Positions 9,348 through 21,213 are shown, counted from the first letter of the stretch. The stretch: 64,000 bases of DNA from Poindextera sp035295705 (GCA_035295705.1 DATGIN010000003.1:1-64000); one strand, 5' to 3'. Notes: a model not told the origin generated them from the letters alone. Numbers and translations are program-made.

Positions 9348-9816
9348 GGCGCCGGCCGCCGCGCCGGACAGAACCTCAACCCCAAGCATCGTGAGCGAGA
9401 TGAATACGTTTTCCGACCCCAACGCCGCGCGGAAGTCCGCATCGCCCAAGGTGGCCTCGCTGATCGCCGAGGATACGACGATCGACGGCGGCGTCAGTGG
9501 CGACACCGAGCTGCATGTCGACGGCACCATTCGCGGAGACGTGGCGGTGGCGCGCCTCTCGATCGGCGAGACCGGCCAGATCGAAGGCGCCATTCAGGCC
9601 GAGGCCGTCGAGGCCCGCGGCCGCGTGATCGGCTCGATCACCGCCAAGCAGGTCAGGCTGTACGCCAGCTGCCACATCGATGGGGACATCACCCACGAAC
9701 AGCTGACGATGGAGGCCGGGGCCTTCTTCCAGGGCCGCAGCCTGAAGTTCCAGCGCAACACCGCCCCGGTGGCGCAGATCACCGGCGAAGTGATCGAGAT
9801 CACCGCCGCGGAATAG
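9325..9816 (+). CDS. Bactofilin
   Basis: A 163-residue bactofilin, a polymerising beta-helical cytoskeletal protein. The core (about residues 45-140) shows the repeated hydrophobic-glycine pattern VDGTIRGDVAVARLSIGETG, with flexible termini before and after. Bactofilins assemble into membrane-associated filaments that recruit cell-wall enzymes. The ATG at 9325 has a strong GGAGG ribosome-binding site (9310-9314) lying inside the M23 gene, and the reading frames overlap by 23 bases, so stoichiometric production of peptidase and scaffold is likely. The Caulobacter counterpart is bacA, but the orthology is inferred. Confidence 0.93.
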   Translation: MFSKQPNKAPAAAPDRTSTPSIVSEMNTFSDPNAARKSASPKVASLIAEDTTIDGGVSGDTELHVDGTIRGDVAVARLSIGETGQIEGAIQAEAVEARGRVIGSITAKQVRLYASCHIDGDITHEQLTMEAGAFFQGRSLKFQRNTAPVAQITGEVIEITAAE

Positions 9817-9824
9817 CGCCGGCC

Positions 9825-10950
9825 CTAGTCCGGCGCCGTCGCCCCGCGCGTCGCCCCCACGCGCTGGGCCAAGGCGGCGCCCATGAAGGGGTCGAGCGCG
9901 CCGTCGAGCACCCCTTGCGTGTCGGACGTCTCGACGTCGGTCCTGAGGTCTTTGACCAGCTGGTAGGGCTGCAGCACGTAGCTGCGGATCTGGTGCCCCC
10001 AGCCGATGTCGGTCTTCTGGTCCTCGATCGCCTGCGCCTGCGCCTCACGCTTGGCGAGCTCGAGCTCGTAGAGCCGGGCGCGCAGCATCTTCCAGGCTTC
10101 CTCGCGGTTCTGGTGTTGCGAGCGCCCGGCCTGGCAGGCGACGGCCACCCCGGTTGGGATGTGGGTCAGCCTGACCGCGGAGTCCGTCTTGTTGATATGC
10201 TGGCCGCCCGCGCCGGACGAGCGGTAGGTGTCGGTGCGTACATCGGCCGGGTTGATCTCGATCTCGATCGCGTCGTCGACCACCGGATACACCCACACGG
10301 ACGCGAAGCTCGTGTGCCGCCGGGCGTTGGAGTCGAACGGCGAGATGCGCACCAGTCGATGCACCCCCGCCTCCGTCTTCAGCCAGCCATAGGCGCTTGG
10401 CCCTTTGACCTGCAGCGTCGCCGACTTGATGCCTGCCTGCTCGCCGGCGGTCTCTTCGATCACCTCGACCTTGTAGCCATGCGCCTGGGCCCAGCGCATG
10501 TACATGCGAAGCAGCATCTGCGCCCAGTCGGCCGATTCCGTGCCGCCGGCGCCGGCGTTGATTTCCAGATAGGCGTCGTTGGCGTCCGCTTCGCCGGACA
10601 GGAGCGCCTCGAGCTCGGCGCGGCCCGCGCGCGCCTTGAGCTCGGCAAGCTGCTTGCGCGCGTCCTCGAGCGAGGCCTCGTCGCCTTCCTCGTCGGCAAG
10701 CTCGGCGTAGTCGAGCGTGTCCGCTAGCGCTCGCTCGATCGAACGCACAGCCTCGACCTGGCCCGCCAGACGGGTGCGCTCGCGCATCAGCGCCTGCGCC
10801 GCCGTCGGGTTGTCCCAAAGCTTCGGGTCCTCGACGCGAGCGTCGAGCTCGTCGAGCCGCCTTAGCGCCGGATCCCAGTCAAAGGCGCCTCCTGAGCAGC
10901 TCGATCGACTGCTCGATGTCGGCCTTGGCGGCCTCGACATCCGCTCGCAT
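9825..10950 (-). CDS. prfB: Peptide chain release factor 2, with programmed +1 frameshift
   Basis: RF2 terminates translation at UGA and UAA. Reading starts at ATG 10950 (MRADVEAAKADIEQS) and stops at an in-frame TGA at 10881-10879 after 23 codons; a +1 shift at CTT-TGA-C continues as DWDPALRRLDELDARVED for a further 351 codons, giving a 374-residue protein. Functional motifs are intact: the tripeptide anticodon SPF in RISPFDSNARRHTSF and the catalytic GGQ in SGAGGQHINKTDSAVRL. The frameshift is the classic autoregulation by RF2 level. Convergent with the bactofilin gene. A single-frame call would give a false N-terminus. Confidence 0.96.
10878..10893 (-). promoter_or_regulatory. prfB: prfB programmed +1 frameshift signal
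   Basis: Reading the minus strand: AGGAGG (10893-10888), a 3-base spacer CGC, then CTT TGA C (10884-10878). Spacing and slippery sequence equal the E. coli prfB site apart from the details of the Shine-Dalgarno-like hexamer. When RF2 is scarce the ribosome slips forward one base on CTT-T and continues in the long frame. Confidence 0.93.
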
Positions 10951-10976
10951 GAACCTCTCCTCGGTGCTCTCGAAGC

Positions 10977-13388
<2,412 letters not shown>

Positions 13389-13546
13389 GCTCTAACCTGT
13401 GTCGGGCGTGCTCGCAAAGGCTTGCGCCCAGGCCCTTCGCGGCCGCCGGCGACGGGGCATTGTTACGGCGAAGTCACTGGCTTCCCGCCACGCTTCGCAG
13501 CAGAAATGGGCGTCCGGCTGACTCCCTGATTCCAAAGGAGCTGCGC

Positions 13547-15613
13547 TTGCGTGTTGGGAGCGGCGTCCTCGTCGCCGCTGCGATGCTCTCCTGCGCGCCC
13601 GCCGCGATGGCCGCGCCTGGCGACCCCCTGCCCGCGCCCGCGCCACGCCCGGCGGCGCCCGCCACGGTCACCAGCTATCCCGCGAGCTTTTTCGCCGACA
13701 TCCGGCCGAACACCGCGCTCGACATGATCAACGCGCTGCCGGGGTTTGCGCTTGACACCGGCGACCAGGTGCGCGGCTTCGGGGGCGCCGCGGGCAACGT
13801 CCTGATCGACGGCGACCGGCCCGCCACGAAGAACGACGTCCTGTCGGACATCCTGCAACGCATTCCGGCCAGCGCCGTCCTTCGTATCGACGTGATCCGC
13901 GGCGGCGCGCCCGGGATCGACATGCAGGGCAAGCCGGTCATCGCCAACATCGTCCGCAAGGCGAACGCCGGGCTCGAGGTGACCGCCGTCCTGCAAGGGA
14001 TCTACCTGGCGAACGGCATCGCCGAGCCGACCGCGCGCATCGAGGCCACCAAGCAACTGGGACGCCTTTCGCTCGAAGGCTCGCTGCTGCATTCGACCGG
14101 CCCCGACGACGGGACAGGGGATGGCCTCCACGTCATCGAGGCGCCAGGCGGCGCGGTCACGCAGGCCGACATCGAGCGCTACTTCGGCTGGGCGATCACC
14201 GACAAGGCAACCGTCGCCGCGGAAGGCCCGCTCGATGGGGGAACCCTGCGGCTCGAGGGCTCGTTCGTCGCCAATCCCTACTGGTCGCACAGCCATGACC
14301 TTTCGCCGCTGGCCGCCGCGCAACAGACGGAGCTTTTCAGCCAGGACCAGGACACGGGCGAGATCGGCGCGCGCTACACGCGGCGCTATGGCGCCAGCAC
14401 CGGGCTCGAGGTCTACGCCTTGCAACAGCTCAGCGGCTTCGACGAGCGCGACAACCTGGCTACGCCTTTCGACGACACCCGGTTCAGCCTGACCAAGCGA
14501 CAGGGCGAGAGCATCCTCCGCGCAACCGTCACCCGCGACATAGGCGGCAGGGTCACGATCCGCTCGGGCCTCGAAGGCGACTACAATTGGCTGGTCAGCC
14601 ACACGCTGGAAACCGACCAGGGCGCCGCGGTGTTCGTGCCGGCCGCGAACGTCCAGGTCTCCGAGCTTCGCGGCGAGGCCTACAGCGACCTCACGTGGCG
14701 CGCACGGCCGGACCTCGTCGTCGAGGCGGGCTTGCGCGTCGAAGGATCGAAGCTGACCTCGCGCGGCGACGTGGTTGGCGAGGAGACGTTCGTGTTCGCC
14801 AAGCCGCGGCTGGTGTTGACCTGGTCGCCGGGCCCGACGCGGCAATTTGAGGTTCGCTTCGAGCGCGAGGTTTCGCAGCTGGATTTCGCCAACTTCGCGG
14901 CGCAGGGCTCGCTCGGGCAAGGCGAGCACGCCGGCAACCCGCAGCTCACGCCACAGCAGGACTGGGTCGTTGAGGCGACCTACGATCAGCGCTTCTGGAC
15001 CGGTGGCGACGCCAGCCTGACCTTTCGCGACTACTGGTACGAGGACGTGATCGACTACGCGCCCGTCTGCCAGGGCTGCGGCGCGGCCAACGAGTTCGAC
15101 GCACCGGCCAACATCGGCGCAGGAGAAAGGCGCGAGCTGGCGGCGAGCCTGACGCTTCCGACCGACAAGCTCGGCCTGCGAGGCGGCCAGCTGATCCTGC
15201 GCGGAACCTGGCGCTACTCCCGCGTCATCGATCCGAGCACCGGACGCGCCCGCGAGATCTCGGGGCTGCACCCACTCGACGCGGAGGCGCACTTCACGCA
15301 AGGGCTGCCGCGGCTGCGTTCGACCTGGGGGTTCGACGTCTCGCCGCCCTGGCGCCAGGCGGAGTACCACTTCAACGAGGTCGATGTGCAGACGCTAGGG
15401 CCGTGGCTGGACCTATGGTTCGAGTACAAGCCCCGCCCTGACCTAAGCCTGCGGCTCGAAGGCGACAATCTCCTTCGCCACGGCGTCGAGCAGGTCCGCC
15501 GGTTCTACGATCCGTTCCGCGACGTCGGCGGCGGCGCGCTCAGCGCCATAGACGATCGCAATCCGCACTTCGGGCAGGAGCTGATGTTCCGTATGCGGAA
15601 GACGTTCAGCTAG
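13547..15613 (+). CDS. TonB-dependent receptor-like outer-membrane protein with plug domain
   Basis: A 688-residue predicted outer-membrane receptor. A TTG start at 13547 has AAAGGAG 6 bases upstream and gives a clean signal peptide (GVLVAAAMLSCAPAAMA, cleavage before APGD); earlier in-frame ATGs yield a poor N-terminus. A plug domain at about residues 45-140 includes IDGDRPATKNDVLSDILQRIPASAV and IDVIRGGAPGID. The remainder is a long beta-barrel ending in an aromatic-type C-terminus (MFRMRKTFS). No clear TonB box and no ligand-specific motif are seen, so the substrate is unknown. It is an isolated gene between PBP1A and an amidase, with no siderophore or sugar genes nearby. Confidence 0.82.
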   Translation: MRVGSGVLVAAAMLSCAPAAMAAPGDPLPAPAPRPAAPATVTSYPASFFADIRPNTALDMINALPGFALDTGDQVRGFGGAAGNVLIDGDRPATKNDVLSDILQRIPASAVLRIDVIRGGAPGIDMQGKPVIANIVRKANAGLEVTAVLQGIYLANGIAEPTARIEATKQLGRLSLEGSLLHSTGPDDGTGDGLHVIEAPGGAVTQADIERYFGWAITDKATVAAEGPLDGGTLRLEGSFVANPYWSHSHDLSPLAAAQQTELFSQDQDTGEIGARYTRRYGASTGLEVYALQQLSGFDERDNLATPFDDTRFSLTKRQGESILRATVTRDIGGRVTIRSGLEGDYNWLVSHTLETDQGAAVFVPAANVQVSELRGEAYSDLTWRARPDLVVEAGLRVEGSKLTSRGDVVGEETFVFAKPRLVLTWSPGPTRQFEVRFEREVSQLDFANFAAQGSLGQGEHAGNPQLTPQQDWVVEATYDQRFWTGGDASLTFRDYWYEDVIDYAPVCQGCGAANEFDAPANIGAGERRELAASLTLPTDKLGLRGGQLILRGTWRYSRVIDPSTGRAREISGLHPLDAEAHFTQGLPRLRSTWGFDVSPPWRQAEYHFNEVDVQTLGPWLDLWFEYKPRPDLSLRLEGDNLLRHGVEQVRRFYDPFRDVGGGALSAIDDRNPHFGQELMFRMRKTFS

Positions 15614-15623
15614 GACCGCGCAC

Positions 15624-16832
15624 TCAACGCAAAGCGGCGATCTGCACGCCCTGGCGGAAGTAGTCGTCGATCGCCGCCGCGACCTCGCCCATGAAGCGGT
15701 CGCGCTGGGCGGGATTGTTCAGCAGCCGCTCATCCTCGGGGTTGTTGATGTAGCCCATCTCGAGCAGGACAGCGGGCACGTCGGGGGCCAGCAGCACCAT
15801 GAAGCCGGCGTCGCGGTGGCCCGAGTGCGCCTGCGCGCGATCGGCGATGTGGCCAAGCAGCGACTCCGCGAACGCGTCCGAACAATTCCGCGTCGCTCGC
15901 TGGGTGAGGTCGCGCAAAATCTGGTTCACCGCCGGGCTCTGGCCGCGCAGCTCGGCGCTCATCAGCCAGTTCGTGCGATCGGTGACGCCGTGCACGACGC
16001 GCTCGGAACCCTTGTCGGAAAGCGTGTAGACCGTCGCGCCGCGGATCCCGTTGGTCGGACCGGAATCCGAATGCAGCGATATGAACAGGTCGGCGTTCGC
16101 GCGGCGCGCGATCTCGACCCTGGTGGGCAACGGCACGTAGACGTCCGAACTGCGCGTCAGGACGACGCGGTACCGGCCGGTGGCCTCGAGCTTGGCCCGA
16201 AGGGCCCGCGCGGCTGTCAGGTTCACGTCCTTCTCGCGGCTGACCGCGCCGTGCGCCCCCGGGTCGCGGCCCCCGTGGCCCGGATCGATGACCACGACCT
16301 TGCGGGCGTGGGAGAGGAGAGCGCGCGTCGTGGCGAGGGGGTTGTGCGCAGCGCCTCTGGGCGCGTACGCAGCCGGCCGGGCGCCGGCGGCCCCGATCGG
16401 CTCGAGGTCGATGACATAGCGATACGTCGGCGCGCCATCGCCCGGCGGCAGCAGGAAGCGGCGGCGCACGGACGCAGGACGGGCGAGCGCGAGGCGCACC
16501 CGCGCCGCGCCGGCGGCGCTGTCGACGCTCCAGTGCGTGACCAGTCCGAGGCCGGCGCCGTGGAGATCGGTGTCGAGCGCCACGCCTGGCAGCGCCAGGA
16601 TCACCGGCGTGCGCGGCGATCCGTCAGCGACGATGAGGCGACCCTTCGCGGACTGGTTGAGCTCGACCACGACACGGGTCATCGCCGAATCGCCGCCCAG
16701 ACGGACGCTCCGCACGTCCTGGCCCACGGTGGTGTTCTGCGAAGCGGCGGTCGCAAGGCAAAGCACCGCGCCAAACGCCGCAGCCAGCCGCCCCCAAGCT
16801 GATCCAATCGCGCCGACAAGCCGCGCGGGCAT
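15624..16832 (-). CDS. amiC: N-acetylmuramoyl-L-alanine amidase, AmiC type (AMIN + Amidase_3)
   Basis: A 402-residue periplasmic amidase that removes stem peptides from MurNAc during septal cell-wall splitting. The signal peptide (about residues 1-31) is followed by an AMIN domain (about 35-140) for septal peptidoglycan targeting. The zinc-dependent Amidase_3 domain carries VVVIDPGHGGRDPG near residue 183, SREKDVNL with a zinc-ligand Glu, SLHSDSG with His, and the catalytic Glu in VLLEMGYINNPED. Convergent with the receptor gene and divergent from rne. In the Caulobacterales the single AmiC is needed for daughter-cell separation (family knowledge). Confidence 0.93.
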   Translation of the reverse strand: MPARLVGAIGSAWGRLAAAFGAVLCLATAASQNTTVGQDVRSVRLGGDSAMTRVVVELNQSAKGRLIVADGSPRTPVILALPGVALDTDLHGAGLGLVTHWSVDSAAGAARVRLALARPASVRRRFLLPPGDGAPTYRYVIDLEPIGAAGARPAAYAPRGAAHNPLATTRALLSHARKVVVIDPGHGGRDPGAHGAVSREKDVNLTAARALRAKLEATGRYRVVLTRSSDVYVPLPTRVEIARRANADLFISLHSDSGPTNGIRGATVYTLSDKGSERVVHGVTDRTNWLMSAELRGQSPAVNQILRDLTQRATRNCSDAFAESLLGHIADRAQAHSGHRDAGFMVLLAPDVPAVLLEMGYINNPEDERLLNNPAQRDRFMGEVAAAIDDYFRQGVQIAALR

Positions 16833-17246
16833 CTGAAAAAGCCCCCACGAAGACTGGGTCTTTGTTTAGTTCGAAAGGCTAGGTCTGTCCTGTAGCAATT
16901 CCGTTAACCGCCTTAACGAACCTAGCCTTTCTTTTCTCACGCGATTGTTGCAGAGTCGCCTGCGCCGGTCACGCGCGCCGAAATGCCGCGATTGACCCCC
17001 AGGCTCTCTCGCCGTCGCCTGCCCTGGCCCGTCCTCCCTCAAGAGCGATGCGCCGAACGCAGCGACAGCGAGGACGCCACATATATGTACGTCCGCGCCC
17101 ATCCCCGGGCGCGATTTGGACAGAGAATCCCATGGGCAGCGTCGCTCACCCCTCCAGGCGGCCGGTCATCCCCGGTTACGCAGCGCGCTCCCTGTTGCAC
17201 ATCGGGCCCCCGGCCAACGCCGGCGCGCGCCCCGGAGACATCATTA
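16833..17246 (+). promoter_or_regulatory. 414-base intergenic region; putative long 5' leader of rne
   Basis: This gap between the divergent amiC and rne starts has no convincing gene. It holds a nested inverted repeat at 16873-16931, a possible -35 element TTGACC at 16992-16997, a 10-base AT palindrome ACATATATGT at 17079-17088 in otherwise GC-rich sequence, and a GC-rich, foldable stretch at 17190-17240. RNase E genes in other bacteria have long structured leaders through which the enzyme controls its own mRNA, and this region is a reasonable candidate; direct evidence is absent. Confidence 0.5.
16873..16931. repeat. Perfect 12-bp inverted repeat enclosing a second hairpin, upstream of rne
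   Basis: GAAAGGCTAGGT (16873-16884) pairs perfectly with ACCTAGCCTTTC (16920-16931). Inside it CGTTAA (16902-16907) pairs with TTAACG (16913-16918) around a 5-base loop. On the plus strand the outer stem is followed by a pyrimidine run TTTTCTC. This could be an RNA stem in either the rne or the amiC leader, or a DNA binding site. Confidence 0.65.
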
Positions 17247-19697
17247 ATGCCGAAGAGAATGCTGATCGACGCCGCACACGCCGAAGAGACGCGTGTGGTC
17301 GTCGTGGACGGAGCGCGGATTGACGATTTCGATTTCGAAGCGCAGGCCAGGAAACAGCTCCGCGGAAACATCTACCTCGCCAAGGTCACGCGGGTAGAGC
17401 CCAGCCTGCAGGCCGCCTTCATCGACTATGGCGGCAACCGGCACGGGTTCCTGGCCTTCAACGAAATCCACCCCGACTACTACCAGATCCCGCTGGCCGA
17501 TCGCGAAGCGCTGCTGCGCGAGGAGGCGGAGGAGGCCGACGGCGACGCGGCCGTCGCGCGCGGGGGTGACGACGACGCCGAAGAGGACGACGCCGACGAC
17601 GACGTGATCAGCGAGGAAGCGGCCCGTCGCCGCCGCCGCATCGCCCGCCGCTACAAGATCCAGGAAGTCATCAAGCGCCGGCAGATCATGCTGGTGCAGG
17701 TCGTGAAGGAAGAGCGGGGCACCAAGGGCGCGGCGCTGACCACCTATCTCTCGCTCGCCGGCCGCTACGGCGTCCTGATGCCCAACACCGCCCGCGGCGG
17801 AGGGGTCAGCCGCAAGATCACCGCCGCGAGCGACCGCAAGCGGCTGAAGACCCTGGTCGCGGAGCTGGGCGTGCCCGAGGGCATGGGCCTGATCGTTCGG
17901 ACCGCCGGCGCGAAACGCACCAAGGCCGAGATCAAGCGCGACTACGAGTACCTGATGCGGCAGTGGGAGAACATCCGCGACCTGACCCTCCATTCGATCG
18001 CGCCGGCGCTGATCTACGAGGAGGAGGACCTGGTCAAACGCGCCATCCGCGACATGTTCGACAAGGACATCGACAGCGTCGTCGTCGAGGGCGATGCGAG
18101 CTTCCGCGAAGCGCGCGACTTCATGCGCATGCTGATGCCGAGCCAGGCGAAGAAGATCCAGCGATACGACGAGCCCTTGCCGCTGTTCGCGCAGGCGAAG
18201 GTCGAGGAGCAGCTGGCGCAGATCTATTCGCCGGTCGTACCGCTCAAGTCGGGCGGCTACCTGGTAATAAACCAGACCGAGGCTCTGGTGGCCGTCGACG
18301 TGAACTCCGGGCGCTCGACGCGCGAACGCAACATCGAAGCCACGGCGCTGAAGACCAACCTCGAAGCGGCCGAGGAGGCCGCACGACAGCTGCGGCTGCG
18401 CGACCTCGCCGGGCTCATCGTGATCGACTTCATCGACATGGATGAGGCCAAGAACAACCGTGCGGTCGAGAAGCGGCTCAAGGAAGCGCTGGCCGACGAT
18501 CGCGCCCGCGTGCAGATGGGCAAGATCTCCGGCTTTGGCCTGATGGAGATAAGCCGCCAGCGCCGGCGGACCGGCGTGCTCGAGGGCACCACGCACGTCT
18601 GCGAGCACTGCATGGGCACGGGCAGGGTCCGGTCCACCGAATCGAGCGCGCTGGCGGCCCTGCGGGCGGTCGAGTTGGAGGCGGTGCGCAACGGCGGCGG
18701 CGCGGTCACCTTGCGGGCGCCGACGGGCGTGGCGCTTTATCTGTTGAACGAGAAACGGGCGCACCTGGAGCGCCTGCACACCGCGCAGGGCCTGGACGTG
18801 ACCGTCGTCGTCGACGACAGCCTCGCCCATGCCGAGTTCGCCGTCGATCGCACGGAGGCGCGGGGCCATGAGACCCAGCCCTCGCCGGTCGGCCGCTATC
18901 AGGTCGATGAGGATGTCGAGGTCGCCGACGAGGCGGAGATCGAGGCCGAGGACGTCGACGACGATGAGCCGCGCGCGCGCATCGAGACCCGCGACGACGA
19001 GGATGGCGAGGGCCAACGGCGCGGCCGCCGCCGCCGACGCCGCCGCGGCGGCCGGCGGGACGACGATGGCGAGGCGGTTGCGTCGCATGCCGCCGCCCGG
19101 CCACGCGAGGACGACGATCGGGAGACGACGGACCAGCATGATGACGGCCAGGGGCAGCGGCGGCGTCGGCGCGGCCGCCGCGGAGGCCGGCGCATCAGGG
19201 AGGAACTGAGCGCCGACGAGCCCTACGTTTGGCATCGGCCGCGCGTGCCGGAAGGCGACCCTTACATCTGGATGGAGCCCGGCCAGCCGGTCACGCCGCA
19301 AACGGCGTCCGCGGCCCCCCTCGCCCCCGTGGTTGCAGAAGCGGCACCGCCGTCGCAGACCCTCGCCGCCGAGGCGCCGCCGCCCGAGGCCGAAATCTGG
19401 GTCGAGCTGCCGGCCGAGCCCGAGCCAGCGCCGAAGCCGGCCCGCCGGCGCAGCCGGAGCAAGGCGAAAGACGCTGAATTGGCCGCCGACGAGCCGGCCG
19501 CCGCGGCGCCCGTCGAGGCGGCGCCGGCCCCCGAGCACGTGGCCGCGGCGCCCTCCCCGCCTCCGCAGCCCGAGGCCGCCGAGTCCGAGCCGGCGCCGGC
19601 GCTTGCCGAGCCGCCGGCGCTCGCCGTCGTCGACGCGGCCGAGATCTCCAGCCCCCCCGCCGCGCCCCGCCGGGGCTGGTGGCGCCGCAGCGGTTGA
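17247..19697 (+). CDS. rne: Ribonuclease E
   Basis: An 816-residue endoribonuclease and degradosome scaffold. ATG 17247 gives MPKRMLIDAAHAEETRVVVV, the family N-terminus. The S1 domain is interrupted at about residues 91-128 by a very acidic insert followed by an arginine cluster, as in other alphaproteobacterial RNase E proteins. The catalytic DNase-I-like region (IVIDFIDMDEAKNNRAVE) and the zinc-link cysteines (CEHCMGTG near residue 452) are intact. The C-terminal half is disordered, with arginine-rich patches (RRGRRRRRRRGGRR) and a proline/alanine/glutamate-rich stretch. It ends RRGWWRRSG, resembling the PNPase-binding tail described for Caulobacter RNase E. An alternative start further upstream is unlikely. 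Confidence 0.95.
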   Translation: MPKRMLIDAAHAEETRVVVVDGARIDDFDFEAQARKQLRGNIYLAKVTRVEPSLQAAFIDYGGNRHGFLAFNEIHPDYYQIPLADREALLREEAEEADGDAAVARGGDDDAEEDDADDDVISEEAARRRRRIARRYKIQEVIKRRQIMLVQVVKEERGTKGAALTTYLSLAGRYGVLMPNTARGGGVSRKITAASDRKRLKTLVAELGVPEGMGLIVRTAGAKRTKAEIKRDYEYLMRQWENIRDLTLHSIAPALIYEEEDLVKRAIRDMFDKDIDSVVVEGDASFREARDFMRMLMPSQAKKIQRYDEPLPLFAQAKVEEQLAQIYSPVVPLKSGGYLVINQTEALVAVDVNSGRSTRERNIEATALKTNLEAAEEAARQLRLRDLAGLIVIDFIDMDEAKNNRAVEKRLKEALADDRARVQMGKISGFGLMEISRQRRRTGVLEGTTHVCEHCMGTGRVRSTESSALAALRAVELEAVRNGGGAVTLRAPTGVALYLLNEKRAHLERLHTAQGLDVTVVVDDSLAHAEFAVDRTEARGHETQPSPVGRYQVDEDVEVADEAEIEAEDVDDDEPRARIETRDDEDGEGQRRGRRRRRRRGGRRDDDGEAVASHAAARPREDDDRETTDQHDDGQGQRRRRRGRRGGRRIREELSADEPYVWHRPRVPEGDPYIWMEPGQPVTPQTASAAPLAPVVAEAAPPSQTLAAEAPPPEAEIWVELPAEPEPAPKPARRRSRSKAKDAELAADEPAAAAPVEAAPAPEHVAAAPSPPPQPEAAESEPAPALAEPPALAVVDAAEISSPPAAPRRGWWRRSG

Positions 19698-19773
19698 GAC
19701 ATCGCCGGCGCTGTGCGCTAGGGTGGCCGCCGCTGGGCCGGGTTAACGCGCGAACGACCGTGGAGGCTTTCGC

Positions 19774-21213
19774 ATGAGCAATCGGCCCTCGCGCCGACCC
19801 GGCCGCAAAGCGCTCGCCGCCGCCATCGGCGCGGCCGCCCTGGTCGGCGCCGCGCTGTCGCCGACCGCGCCCGTGATCGCCCAGGAGCAGGGCAGCCCCA
19901 CCCAGGGGCTGATCAGCGACACCGAGATGGACGAGATCGTGCGCCAGGACACGGACCCGATCTATCGCGCCGCCGATCTCAATCCGAAGTCGGTCAGGGT
20001 CTACATCGTGGGCGACATCACGCAGGAGGGGATGAACTCCTTCGTGACCGGCGGCCAGAACATGTTCGTCACCGGCGGGCTCATCCTGGCGGCGAAGACG
20101 CCAAACCAGCTGATCGGCGTGTTTGCGCACGAGACAGGGCACATGGCCGGCGGCCACCTCATCCGCGAGCAAGAGGGCGAGCGCCAGTCGCTGGCGACCT
20201 ACCTCCTGACGCTTGGGCTCGGCATCGCGGCGGCGGCGGCCGGCGCCCCCGACGCCGGCGGCGCGCTCATGTACTCCGCCGGCGAGTTCGCCTACCTGAC
20301 CCAGGCTGGCTTCACCCGCACGCAGGAAGCGTCGGCCGACCAGGCCGCGATCACCTACCTCGAGAAGTCCGGGCAGTCGGCGCGCGGGCTGCTCGAGTTC
20401 TTCGAGAACTTCCGCTACGAGGAGGTGTTCTCCGAGGCCAAGCGCTATCGCTACTTCGACGACCACCCGCTGACCGACGACCGCATCGAGGCGTTGCGCA
20501 CCCGCGCCCAACAACAGGCGCACTGGAGTGAAACCGACACCCCCGAAGCGATCGAGCGGCACCAGATCCTGCAGGCCAAGATCCGCGCGTACCTCGAGCA
20601 GCCGGACGAGGTTCTGACCGACTACCCGCAGACCAGCACGAGCTTTGCGGCGCGCTACGCCCGCGCCATCGCCTACGCGCGCATGTTCGAGGTCGACAAG
20701 GCTTCGAAGCTGCTCGACATCCTCTCCGCCGAGCGACCCAACGATCCCTACATCTATCAGGTCAAGGGGCAGATGTTCTTCGACGCGGGGCGTCCGGCGG
20801 ACGCGGAAGCGCCGCTGCGCAAGGCGGTGCAGATGAAGCCCACGGCGCCGGAGCTCTTGATCCTGCTGGGGCAGACCCTGATCGCGGAGAACAACCCGGC
20901 CAAGCTCGACGAGGCGATACTGAGCCTGAAGAAGGGCGTGGCTGTCGACCCCGACGGCCAGTTCACCCCGTTCGGCTGGCTCTACCTGTCGCAGGCTTAC
21001 GATGCGAAGGGGCAGGAAGGCCTGGCCAGGCTTGCCGCAGCGGAAGAGAACTTCGCGCTCGGCCAGGCGGCCGACGCCAAGATGTTCGCCATGCGGGCGC
21101 GCATGGTGCTGCCGAAGGGCACCCCGGAGTGGCGGCGCGCGACCGATATCGTTCTGGTGTCGAAGCCGACCAAGGAAGACCTGCATCTGCTCGCCCAGCA
21201 GGGCGGCGCCTGA
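19774..21213 (+). CDS. M48 family metalloprotease with TPR domain (BepA-like)
   Basis: A 479-residue secreted zinc protease. The twin-arginine-free signal peptide covers about residues 1-36 (ending VIAQ). The M48 domain has HETGH at about residues 119-123 and the third-ligand region EASADQAAITYLEKSG. From about residue 290 to the end TPR-type helices follow (ARYARAIAYARMFEVDKASKLL and later copies). BepA/YfgC proteins act in the periplasm as protease and chaperone for outer-membrane protein assembly; this role is inferred from domain order. GTGGAGG lies upstream of the ATG. A DsbA-like lipoprotein follows in the same direction. Confidence 0.9.
   Translation: MSNRPSRRPGRKALAAAIGAAALVGAALSPTAPVIAQEQGSPTQGLISDTEMDEIVRQDTDPIYRAADLNPKSVRVYIVGDITQEGMNSFVTGGQNMFVTGGLILAAKTPNQLIGVFAHETGHMAGGHLIREQEGERQSLATYLLTLGLGIAAAAAGAPDAGGALMYSAGEFAYLTQAGFTRTQEASADQAAITYLEKSGQSARGLLEFFENFRYEEVFSEAKRYRYFDDHPLTDDRIEALRTRAQQQAHWSETDTPEAIERHQILQAKIRAYLEQPDEVLTDYPQTSTSFAARYARAIAYARMFEVDKASKLLDILSAERPNDPYIYQVKGQMFFDAGRPADAEAPLRKAVQMKPTAPELLILLGQTLIAENNPAKLDEAILSLKKGVAVDPDGQFTPFGWLYLSQAYDAKGQEGLARLAAAEENFALGQAADAKMFAMRARMVLPKGTPEWRRATDIVLVSKPTKEDLHLLAQQGGA

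Noticed and set aside
16902..16918. Two TTAA motifs in the rne leader as a CtrA site
   Set aside because: The spacing is five bases, not the seven required by TTAA-N7-TTAA; the sequence is explained as the loop side of a hairpin.
17244..19538. 764-codon minus-strand frame opposite rne
   Set aside because: RNase E is unmistakable on the plus strand; the opposite frame lacks a start context and recognisable domains.
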